Positions 57,541 to 64,000 of a DNA stretch of 64,000 bases are shown piece after piece. The stretch is taken from positions 2,678,798-2,742,797 of the forward strand of contig NZ_DS022272.1 in the NCBI RefSeq assembly GCF_000153705.1, read 5' to 3'. The translations under genes and the position numbers were made by a program. The notes below the pieces were generated by a model, which ran no database searches, was not told the DNA's origin, and was given only the letters and a program-made list of their open reading frames with translations. Each line of letters begins with the position of its first letter. The stretch's first letter is position 1. Source of the DNA: Fulvimarina pelagi HTCC2506. GTDB lineage: Bacteria > Pseudomonadota > Alphaproteobacteria > Rhizobiales > Rhizobiaceae.

Positions 57541-58026
57541 CTAAAGCGCTCCGAAGAGGCGTAATGCCACATTAGATTTCGCTTCAGGAGCGCATCGCCG
57601 AGCAACTTTGCGGGCAACTTCTTCAAGCGTTGCTTCCAGCCGATTGCGCTGGGTGAGAGTGCTAAGCAGCTCAGGCGCATAACGAGAGACGAGGTAGTCT
57701 CGCTGTACCGAGAGGGCCACGAGGTGTCGCGCGGTCTTGATACGCAGCGTAAGTTTTGAATGCAGCGCCCATTCGGCGCGCTTTGCAAGATCATGCTGCA
57801 AACCACGGACAACGGACGGCGCGATCCCGTCCATTAGTAGCCAAGCGTTGAGGTAAAGCTCGATCGCATGGATCGCGGCAAGGCGAAACGGCGCGAGCGT
57901 CTCCGGCGCGCCAGGCCTGGCGAGCTTGCTCAAGGCCTTGGCAGCATGCCGATATTCCTCGGCGAGCCGAAAAATGGCCGCCGGTTCGGTTTCGCTTCCC
58001 GGATAGGGGTCCGCATGCACCATCAT
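57541..58026 (-). CDS. Hypothetical helical protein, possibly HEPN-like
   Basis: A 161-residue, mostly helical protein. FRLAEEYRHAAKALSKLARPG is followed by APFRLAAIHAIELYLNAWLLM and PSVVRGLQHDLAKRAEWAL, which recall HEPN domains. The expected Rx4-6H nuclease motif is not clear, and the nearest is R-x3-H in RGLQHD, so I do not call it a toxin. No adjacent antitoxin or nucleotidyltransferase is present. The C-terminus is basic. It may be a stand-alone HEPN-type protein or an unrelated helical fold. Confidence 0.55.
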   Translation of the reverse strand: MMVHADPYPGSETEPAAIFRLAEEYRHAAKALSKLARPGAPETLAPFRLAAIHAIELYLNAWLLMDGIAPSVVRGLQHDLAKRAEWALHSKLTLRIKTARHLVALSVQRDYLVSRYAPELLSTLTQRNRLEATLEEVARKVARRCAPEAKSNVALRLFGAL

Positions 58027-58218
58027 GATACCGCAGATTGGCTCCGAAATCAGAACGATTTGCTACTTTTCGGAACTTAGGGGCGATCCGTACAGGCTTC
58101 GCATTTACGCGGTGAACGAGAGATCACCCAAAGCGCGTCAATTTGACGAGTTCGATTCGGGAACGTCCGTGCGCTCGGAACATTTCAAGAACGATAATTT
58201 CGATTTCGGAGTCAGAGA

Positions 58219-58437
58219 ATGTCAGATACCCCAAAGGTCGACGCCCCGTCCAATGCAGAAAAGGATCCGCAGGACTGGACGACCGGCAACGAGCCGATGA
58301 CCGGCGCGCAGGCGTCTTATTTGAAGACGCTTTGCGAGGAGACCGGAACCCCTTTCGACGAGACGCTCGACAAGGCCAACGCCTCGATCATGATCGACAA
58401 GCTGCAGTCTGCCAGCAATCGCCTCGACCAGAAGTGA
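58219..58437 (+). CDS. DUF3072 family small protein
   Basis: A 72-residue protein with the whole DUF3072 signature: DPQDWTTGNEPMTGAQASYLKTLCEETG followed by ASIMIDKLQ. The family is short, soluble and of unknown function. The ATG follows GGAGTCAGAGA, which is a good site. It stands alone between a hypothetical gene and the MFS gene. Confidence 0.85.
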   Translation: MSDTPKVDAPSNAEKDPQDWTTGNEPMTGAQASYLKTLCEETGTPFDETLDKANASIMIDKLQSASNRLDQK

Positions 58438-58525
58438 CCCAAGGGTGGAAGTCAGCTGAGCGTGTCGGGTGAACACGGTGCTGCTCACTACCGAACGGTC
58501 GGACTTGAACTAGTTTAGAGACATT

Positions 58526-58559
58526 CCAGACTCTCGCGCAATGCGATGAAGGAGTCTGG
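58526..58559 (+). promoter_or_regulatory. Hairpin covering the ribosome binding site of the MFS gene
   Basis: CCAGACTC (58526-58533) pairs perfectly with GAGTCTGG (58552-58559). The second arm contains the GAG of the AAGGAG Shine-Dalgarno site, and the start ATG follows at 58563. In the mRNA this would hide the ribosome binding site. This is inference; no ligand is known. Confidence 0.45.
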
Positions 58560-58562
58560 TGC

Positions 58563-59867
58563 ATGAGCGTCGTCGGCAATCTCGGAGATCTTTTCTTCGA
58601 AGACGAAGAGAACCGTGTCTGCAAAGACATTCCCGATGAAGCTTGCCGCGACCAGCCGCAGAACGCGGGACTGCATCTTCTCAGCCTGACCGCGACCAAA
58701 TCCGGCGACGGGCTTCTCGATCCCAAGCTGATTTTGCCTTGGCTTCTACAATCTGTCGGGGCCCCAAGCGCCGCGATCGGCCTTCTCGTCCCGATGCGAG
58801 AGTCGCTGGCGCTCCTCCCACAAATTTTGATCGCTCACCGCGTACGCGAAATGAAACGGCGAAAATGGGTCTGGGCGCTCGGCAGTGCGATCGAGGCCGC
58901 CGCGATCTTCGCGATGGTCGCCTGTCTGGTTGCTTTTGAAGGCGCTGCCGCCGGCTGGTCAGTGGCGGCGCTGCTCGCGATTTTCGCGCTCGGTCGGTCG
59001 CTGGCGTCCGTCTCCTACAAAGACGTCCTCGGCAAGACGATCTCGAAGACGAAGCGCGGCTCGATCACAGGACTCGCGGGATCGGTCGCCGCCGCCGTGG
59101 TGCTCGCCTACGGTGGTGCGCTGGCGCTCGACATACTGCCGCTCGAACAGACGGTGCTTCTCATCGGCCTCGGTGTTGGCGGCGCGCTTTTTGCCATCGC
59201 GGCCTTCGCCTTCACGATGCTGGTCGAGGAGGCCGGAGCCAACGAGGGCGCCGAAAACGGCTTCAAGGCCATCCTGACATACGGCCAGCAGGCTTGGGCG
59301 GACAAGCAGTTCCGGCTCTTCGTCATCACTCGCGCGCTTTTGACAGTGACCGCCCTCGCACCTCCCTACCTGCTTCTATCGGCCGGCGAGAATGGAGAGC
59401 GCAATCTCGGAACGCTCGGCAGCTTCGTTCTTGCTTCGTCGATCGCGGCAATCCTCGGCTCCTATGTCTGGGGCTCTCTGTCGGATCGCTCCAGCCGGCG
59501 TGTACTGATGTATTCCGCAATCGCAGGCTTCGTGGTGCTGGCGGCGTCCTCGGCCATCGCGATGATCGAGGCCGCGCAAGGCTGGTGGCCACTTGCAGCG
59601 CCCTTCGCGCTGTTCCTGCTGATGCTCTCCTATCAGGGCGTTCGGCAGGGGCGGAAAATCCATCTCACCGACATGGCGAAAGCCGAGGACCGGGCGATCT
59701 ACACGGCCGTGTCGAACACCATGATCGGCATCGTGCTCCTTGTCATGGGCGCCTTCGGCTTCCTAGCCGATCAACTCGGCTTAAGCTTCGTGCTTGGAGC
59801 CTTCGCGGTGTTCTGTCTGGCAGCGGTCTTCGTCGCGATGCGGCTCGACGAGGTTCAGGAGGACTGA
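58563..59867 (+). CDS. MFS transporter
   Basis: A 434-residue major facilitator-type membrane protein. Its N-terminus is cytoplasmic and acidic (MSVVGNLGDLFFEDEENRVCK). About eleven or twelve hydrophobic segments follow, for example GWSVAALLAIFALG, SVAAAVVLAYGGALALDIL, VLLIGLGVGGALFAIAAFAF and PLAAPFALFLLMLSYQGV. No substrate is indicated. The start at 58563 has AAGGAG, part of which lies in a hairpin. The last 13 bases overlap the end of rimM on the opposite strand. Confidence 0.82.
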   Translation: MSVVGNLGDLFFEDEENRVCKDIPDEACRDQPQNAGLHLLSLTATKSGDGLLDPKLILPWLLQSVGAPSAAIGLLVPMRESLALLPQILIAHRVREMKRRKWVWALGSAIEAAAIFAMVACLVAFEGAAAGWSVAALLAIFALGRSLASVSYKDVLGKTISKTKRGSITGLAGSVAAAVVLAYGGALALDILPLEQTVLLIGLGVGGALFAIAAFAFTMLVEEAGANEGAENGFKAILTYGQQAWADKQFRLFVITRALLTVTALAPPYLLLSAGENGERNLGTLGSFVLASSIAAILGSYVWGSLSDRSSRRVLMYSAIAGFVVLAASSAIAMIEAAQGWWPLAAPFALFLLMLSYQGVRQGRKIHLTDMAKAEDRAIYTAVSNTMIGIVLLVMGAFGFLADQLGLSFVLGAFAVFCLAAVFVAMRLDEVQED

Positions 59868-60412
59868 TCGGCCTCGTCCCCGGTCTCTTCGTCGTCCGGG
59901 CCCTCGGCGAGCCCGGCGGCGAGCGGATCGACCTTGAGGAGGCCGGTTTCGAGATCGAGCTCGGGCACTGCGGCTTCCGAGAAGGGGATCATCAGCGTCG
60001 TCCCCTCCTCCGGCGCGACCTCCAGAATGTCGCCGGCCCCGAAATTGTGGACTGCGACGACGATACCGACCGGATCTCCCGAAAGCGTCTCGACCGCCAG
60101 GCCTTCGAGATCGTCGAGATAGAATTCGTCATCCTCTTCCGGTTCGGGCAACAGAGCGCGTTCGACGAACAGCTCGCGTCCGTTGAGGCGTTCGGCGTGG
60201 TTCCTCTCATTCACCTCGTCGAACTTGACGACAACGACCGTCTTTTGCGACCGCGCCGTCTTTACTGTGTACCGGTTGCCATTCTCGTCCTGAAGCGGGC
60301 CGTAGGCACCAATATCGGTCGGCTCTTCGGTGTAGGACTTCACCCGCACCTCGCCGCGCACGCCATGGGCACCACCAACAACACCAAGGAGAACCGGATT
60401 TTCTAGCTTCAT
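59855..60412 (-). CDS. rimM: Ribosome maturation factor RimM
   Basis: RimM assists maturation of the 30S head. The 185-residue product has the N-terminal RimM domain (ENPVLLGVVGGAHGVRGEVRV) and a C-terminal PRC-barrel domain (DPVGIVVAVHNFGAGDILEV), then an acidic tail. The start at 60412 has AGGT ahead. The gene is not next to rpsP, trmD or rplS, its usual partners, and converges with the MFS gene with a 13-base overlap. A terminator separates it from frcA upstream. Confidence 0.92.
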   Translation of the reverse strand: MKLENPVLLGVVGGAHGVRGEVRVKSYTEEPTDIGAYGPLQDENGNRYTVKTARSQKTVVVVKFDEVNERNHAERLNGRELFVERALLPEPEEDDEFYLDDLEGLAVETLSGDPVGIVVAVHNFGAGDILEVAPEEGTTLMIPFSEAAVPELDLETGLLKVDPLAAGLAEGPDDEETGDEADQSS

Positions 60413-60435
60413 GAAGACCTGACCGGGTGACGGAC

Positions 60436-60467
60436 TCAAAAAGAAGCCCCGCCGGATGGCAGGGCTT
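60436..60467 (-). terminator. Rho-independent terminator after frcA
   Basis: On the minus strand AAGCCCTGCC pairs with GGCGGGGCTT (one T-G pair) around ATCC, then CTTTTT. It ends the frcBCA operon about 45 bases past the frcA stop and lies just upstream of the rimM start. Confidence 0.85.
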
Positions 60468-60511
60468 TCTCCATAATCACTCGCAGCGGCTCTTCATAGC
60501 CGGAATACGGC

Positions 60512-61300
60512 TCAGGCTGCTTCCATCGAGGCTTCGGGCTTCTTCGCTCCCGTCATTAAAGCCACGGCGTCGTTCATTGAGGCCTGTTTCGGATCGATGA
60601 CGCAGAGCCGCTTGCCGAGGCGGTGGACGTGGATACGATCGGCGATCTCGAAGACATGAGGCATGTTGTGCGAGATGAGGACAATCGGCATGCCACGCGA
60701 GCGGACGTCCTGGATCAGCTCCAGCACCTTGCGGCTTTCCTTCACGCCAAGAGCCGCCGTCGGCTCGTCGAGAATGATCACTTTCGACCCAAAGGCCGCC
60801 GCTCGTGCGACGGCAACACCCTGACGTTGGCCGCCCGATAGCGTTTCCACCGCCTGACTGATGCTCTGAATAGTCATCAGGCCAAGATCGTTGAGTTTCT
60901 CTCGGGCGACCTTCTCCATCTGGGCGCGGTCGAGCATCCGAAGATACTTGCCGAGAAAGCCTTCTTTACGGATCTCCCGGCCGAGGAACATGTTGTCCGC
61001 GATCGAGAGCGCCGGCGACAAGGCGAGCTGCTGGTAAACCGTCTCGATGCCGGCATCCCGTGCCTCGATCGGCGAGGTGAACTTCACCGGCTTGCCATTC
61101 AGCTTGATGTCGCCTTCGTCCGGCACCACGGCGCCGGACACGGCCTTAATCAGCGAGGACTTGCCGGCGCCGTTATCCCCGATCACGGCGAGGATTTCAC
61201 CGGGATAAAGATCGAAGTCGGAGCGGTCTATGGCGGTGACACGGCCGTAATGCTTGACGATGCCGCGCCCCTGCAGGACGGGAGTCGGTTTCTCACTCAT
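60512..61300 (-). CDS. frcA: Fructose-type ABC transporter ATPase
   Basis: The 262-residue ATPase of a CUT2-family sugar importer. Walker A is GDNGAGKSSLIKAVSG, the signature LSGGQRQGVAVARA and Walker B VIILDEPTAALGVKES. It is a single ABC domain, like FrcA, not the fused pair of RbsA. I set the start at 61300 (MSEKPTPVLQ), overlapping the frcC stop as ATGA. It is the last gene of frcB-frcC-frcA. Related systems take up fructose, ribose and mannose. Confidence 0.9.
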   Translation of the reverse strand: MSEKPTPVLQGRGIVKHYGRVTAIDRSDFDLYPGEILAVIGDNGAGKSSLIKAVSGAVVPDEGDIKLNGKPVKFTSPIEARDAGIETVYQQLALSPALSIADNMFLGREIRKEGFLGKYLRMLDRAQMEKVAREKLNDLGLMTIQSISQAVETLSGGQRQGVAVARAAAFGSKVIILDEPTAALGVKESRKVLELIQDVRSRGMPIVLISHNMPHVFEIADRIHVHRLGKRLCVIDPKQASMNDAVALMTGAKKPEASMEAA

Positions 61301-62367
61301 GCCGAGATCCTCCGGATCCATTGGTCGATTGCGACAGCAACGATGATGAGCCAGCCCGTCGCGAAGAGCTGCCAGAGAACGTCGACGCCAGCGAGGCGCA
61401 GACCCGAATTGAAGACGCCGACGATGATAGCCCCGATCAAAGGTCCAAGGATGGAGCCGCGGCCGCCGAAGAGCGAGATGCCGCCGATGACCACCGCGGT
61501 GATCGATTCGAGGTTCGCCTCGAAGAACGACTGGGGCGAAATCGATCCGACACGGCCGATCGAGGCCCAGGCCGCGATGGCGCAAATGACGCCAGCAAGC
61601 ACGTAAACTGCGACCAGGGTTCGGTCTGTGCGGATACCCGAGAGATCCGCGGCCTCCTTGTCGTCACCGATCGCATAGATGTGGCGACCGAAGGCGGTTC
61701 GGTTGAGAACGAACCAGAGAACGCCGAAAATCACCACCATCAGGACGACGCCCCAGGTGAGCACGGCCCCACCGAGATTGAAGCGTTCGCCGAAGAGCTT
61801 GAGAAGCGGGGCTTCCGCATCCAGCGTCTGCGAGCGGATCGTCTCACGGTTCGAGAAATAGTAGTTGAGCGCCAGGAAGATGTTCCAGGTGCCGAGTGTG
61901 GTGATGAAGGGCGGCAGCTTCACCTTCGTGACGAGCAAGCCGTTCAGCGCACCCGTGCCAGCGCCGCAGAGGAGACCGATCAGGATTGAAATCGGCACCG
62001 GCATGCCGACTTCGACGGAGAGCCGGCCCATGATGACGGAGATCATCATCATCACAGCGGCGACCGAGAGGTCGATGCCGGCGGTAAGGATCACGAGGCT
62101 TTGCGCTGCTGCGAGAATCCCGACGATCGCCACCTGCTGCATGATCAGCGACAGATTGAAGGCGGAGAAGAAATTCGGCGAGACAACGCCGAATACCACG
62201 ACCGAGATCAGCAGGACGATGACGGGAACCATCGTCGGATTGCCGTGAAGGAAATGCTGGGCGGTGCCGAGGGCACCCCTGTGCTTCAATTCGAAGGCGG
62301 CGATCGAGGTGTCGCTATCCTTCAGGGAGGATTCGTAGTCCGTCCCCTTTCCGCTTGTCTGGCTCAT
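61297..62367 (-). CDS. frcC: Fructose-type ABC transporter permease
   Basis: The 356-residue membrane permease of the CUT2 importer, with about nine hydrophobic helices and conserved loops AAAQSLVILTAGIDLSVAAVM, LNGLLVTKVKLPPFITTLGT and AVVIGGISLFGGRGSILGPLIGA. The N-terminus is polar (MSQTSGKGTDYESSLKDSD). It is coupled to frcA by a four-base overlap; frcB lies 207 bases upstream with no clear terminator in the gap. Confidence 0.92.
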   Translation of the reverse strand: MSQTSGKGTDYESSLKDSDTSIAAFELKHRGALGTAQHFLHGNPTMVPVIVLLISVVVFGVVSPNFFSAFNLSLIMQQVAIVGILAAAQSLVILTAGIDLSVAAVMMMISVIMGRLSVEVGMPVPISILIGLLCGAGTGALNGLLVTKVKLPPFITTLGTWNIFLALNYYFSNRETIRSQTLDAEAPLLKLFGERFNLGGAVLTWGVVLMVVIFGVLWFVLNRTAFGRHIYAIGDDKEAADLSGIRTDRTLVAVYVLAGVICAIAAWASIGRVGSISPQSFFEANLESITAVVIGGISLFGGRGSILGPLIGAIIVGVFNSGLRLAGVDVLWQLFATGWLIIVAVAIDQWIRRISA

Positions 62368-62574
62368 GAGGATCCGATCTCCGAAAAAGAGGGGGACGTC
62401 CGCCCGGCGATGCGTAGCGACCGTATCGATCTAACAAGTTCAGCTTGCCGAGAGTCTCAACGACCGCACAGGCCACGCAGACCGATCCTGCCGAGGGGCC
62501 ACGCACCTCGAAGGGCGCGCGACCGAAAGATCAGATCGCCGGCACTGACAAGCCGTTCCACCGAAGGCTGAAAA

Positions 62575-63603
62575 TCAGCCCCAGCAGCGATCGAGGCCTT
62601 CCTCGACCGAGATCGACTCAACGCCGTCGACGGCTTCGTCGGTGACGAGATTGACCCCGGTGTTGAAGAAATCGAGGCCCTCGCTCGGCTGCGGAACGGT
62701 GCCGTCCTTGGCGTATTGGGCGATGGCCTCGATCCCCTTTGACGCCATTTCGAGAGGATATTGCTGGGATGTCGCGCCTATGACGCCATCCTCAACGTTC
62801 TGGACACCGGGGCATCCGCCGTCGATGGAGACGATAACGGCCTGGTCCTCGATGCCGAAGGATTTCAGCGCTTCATAGGCGCCCGCTGCGGCCGGCTCGT
62901 TGATCGTGTAGACCAGATTGATGCCGGGGTCCTGCTGGAGAAGGCTCTCCATTGCCGAGCGGCCACCTTCCTCGTTCCCCGAGGTGGAGTCGTGGCCGAC
63001 GATGCGCGGGTCGTCTTCGTCGCCGATCGTGTTCTCGTCCTTTATGTCGATGCCGAAGCCCTTGAGGAAACCCTGGTCGCGCAGAACGTCCACCGAAGGC
63101 GCTGCCGGCGAAAGATCGAGCATGGCTATCTTGGCGTTTTCGGCTTCGTCGCCGAGTTTCGCGCGAGCCCATTGGCCAATCAACTCACCGGCCTTGAAAT
63201 TGTCGGTCGCGAAGGTCGCATCAGCCGCATCGATCGGCTCCAGCGGCGTGTCGAGCGCGATGACGAGGAGACCGTTGTCGCGCGCCTGCTGGACGACGCC
63301 CGTGATCGCTTTGGTGTCGGACGGCGTGATCAGAATACCGTTCGCCCCTGCCGCGATGCAGCTCTCGATCGCCTGGACCTGGGTTTCATGGTCGCCGTCG
63401 ATCTTGCCGGCATAGGTCGAAAGTTCGACGCCGAGTTCCTCGGCCTTTGCGGTTGCGCCTTCCTTCATCTTCACGAAGAACGGGTTCGTGTCCGTCTTGG
63501 TGATGAGACAGGCCTTCGTGTCGCCGTCCTGAGCGACGGCGGGCATTGCGAAAACGGCCGCCGCAACAAGTGCGGACGTGCCGAAAAGCGTGCGGAATAT
63601 CAC
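62575..63603 (-). CDS. frcB: Fructose-type ABC transporter substrate-binding protein
   Basis: A 342-residue periplasmic binding protein that closely recalls Sinorhizobium Frc[21 protein letters not shown] follows the signal peptide (ending MPAVAQ), then [64 protein letters not shown] and the final DRCWG. I chose GTG at 63603 because GGGAGG lies nine bases ahead; longer readings are not homologous. Leading position and divergence from the ROK regulator fit the known frc cluster. Confidence 0.93.
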   Translation of the reverse strand: MIFRTLFGTSALVAAAVFAMPAVAQDGDTKACLITKTDTNPFFVKMKEGATAKAEELGVELSTYAGKIDGDHETQVQAIESCIAAGANGILITPSDTKAITGVVQQARDNGLLVIALDTPLEPIDAADATFATDNFKAGELIGQWARAKLGDEAENAKIAMLDLSPAAPSVDVLRDQGFLKGFGIDIKDENTIGDEDDPRIVGHDSTSGNEEGGRSAMESLLQQDPGINLVYTINEPAAAGAYEALKSFGIEDQAVIVSIDGGCPGVQNVEDGVIGATSQQYPLEMASKGIEAIAQYAKDGTVPQPSEGLDFFNTGVNLVTDEAVDGVESISVEEGLDRCWG

Positions 63604-63861
63604 GTGAAGATCCTCCCTGACGATGTGAAATCCAGCTTCTAAATCGAAGCCGGTCTCCTTGTGCATCCGGCCTCCCAGGTCCGGACGTTGGCCACGACAG
63701 AACACCGAACTCAGCCGGCTGTCAATAGATAATTCATGAAAAGTTATTTATTGAACGCGGGACATTTTCCGGGCATTCTTTGACCCGGTCGATGGACGGA
63801 TTTGCTCGATGATGCTCTATCGCAGGCGGCGAGACAATACTGGATCGAAGGGAGGAGAATA
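63604..63861. promoter_or_regulatory. Divergent promoter region, frcB and frcR
   Basis: This 258-base divergent region has an AT-rich patch at about 63724-63754 containing the palindrome TTCATGAA (63733-63740) and ATTTATTGAA, standing out from GC-rich surroundings. It is a plausible operator or promoter for the ROK regulator. Confidence 0.4.
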
Positions 63862-64000
63862 ATGTCCGAGATCTCCACGGCGGCACGAGACGTCGACGGC
63901 AGAGCCCGTGGATCCAACCAGTCTGGCCTGAGGGCCCACAACGAGCGCGCCGTTCTATCCCTGATCCGGCGCAACGGGGAAATGGCGAAGGCCGATATCG
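63862..64000 (+). CDS. frcR: ROK family transcriptional regulator (3' truncated)
   Basis: The first 46 codons of a gene that runs off the window. It starts MSEISTAARDVDGRARGSNQ and continues with GLRAHNERAVLSLIRRNGEMAKADI, the beginning of the N-terminal helix-turn-helix of ROK-family repressors. A strong GGAGGAGAATA site precedes the ATG. Divergence from frcB fits FrcR, the regulator of fructose transport in rhizobia. The kinase-fold part lies outside, so the gene name rests on context. Confidence 0.75.
   Translation, partial: MSEISTAARDVDGRARGSNQSGLRAHNERAVLSLIRRNGEMAKADI

Noticed and set aside
58150-58218. Possible EcfG-type promoter ahead of the DUF3072 gene (two GGAAC words)
   Set aside because: Neither GGAAC is followed at 16-17 bases by CGTT, so the match is incomplete.

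Overview
The window is about 64 kb of GC-rich chromosome from an alphaproteobacterium of the order Hyphomicrobiales (Rhizobiales). The evidence is a 1152-residue pyruvate carboxylase that begins like the rhizobial enzyme, an frcBCA sugar transporter with a divergent ROK regulator, the hemC/hemD/mitofilin/hemY row divergent from tsaD-gpsA, and a bS21-TPR gene pair. Together with crtYIB carotenoid genes and PQQ synthesis this would suit Aurantimonadaceae or a relative, but that family is inferred and uncertain. I see no prophage, transposase, CRISPR array, rRNA or tRNA. The only repeats are three short palindromic elements.

Layout. 1-3.3 kb: pqqB (5' truncated), pqqC, pqqD, pqqE. 3.4-4.7 kb: TPR lipoprotein and rpsU. 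4.9-7.3 kb: two membrane proteins. 7.4-10.5 kb: otsA, otsB and a muramidase-like protein, all leftward. 10.7-13.4 kb: D-amino-acid dehydrogenase and a TRAP substrate-binding protein. 14-15.7 kb: a glutamine amidotransferase-type hydrolase and cobalamin cbiB. 15.8-19 kb: small proteins, an ScfR-type regulator, an aspartyl hydroxylase-like enzyme. 19.3-23.2 kb: Uup ABC-F ATPase and a flavin monooxygenase. 23.5-27.3 kb: a DUF1328 peptide and a phnDCEE transporter with a PhoB-type box. 27.6-35.2 kb: ECF sigma/anti-sigma pair, two SDRs, a class A PBP, a hydrolase and MipA. 35.6-41.7 kb: pyc, purD, ubiA and a cysteine-containing small protein. 41.9-47.3 kb: crtY-crtI-crtB and an MFS exporter. 47.4-53.9 kb: amidotransferase, TerB, hemY, mitofilin, hemD, hemC. 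54.2-58.4 kb: tsaD, gpsA, YciI, EVE and small proteins. 58.5-60.4 kb: MFS transporter and rimM. 60.5-64 kb: frcA, frcC, frcB and the start of frcR.

How the genes work together. The window mostly supplies cofactors and pigments (PQQ, cobalamin, heme, ubiquinone, carotenoids), anaplerosis (pyc), nutrient capture (phosphonate-type, fructose-type and keto-acid-type binding proteins) and stress tolerance (trehalose, ECF sigma pair). Many genes are translationally coupled by ATGA or TTGA overlaps.

I found no clearly new multi-gene system. The best candidates for a second look are: a 44-codon ORF ending in a hairpin just ahead of the ScfR-type regulator; a perfect hairpin that buries the ribosome binding site of an MFS gene; a PHO box ahead of a phosphonate transporter with no C-P lyase beside it; three palindromic elements with compensatory stem changes; and a 12-base word found three times, twice just ahead of genes.
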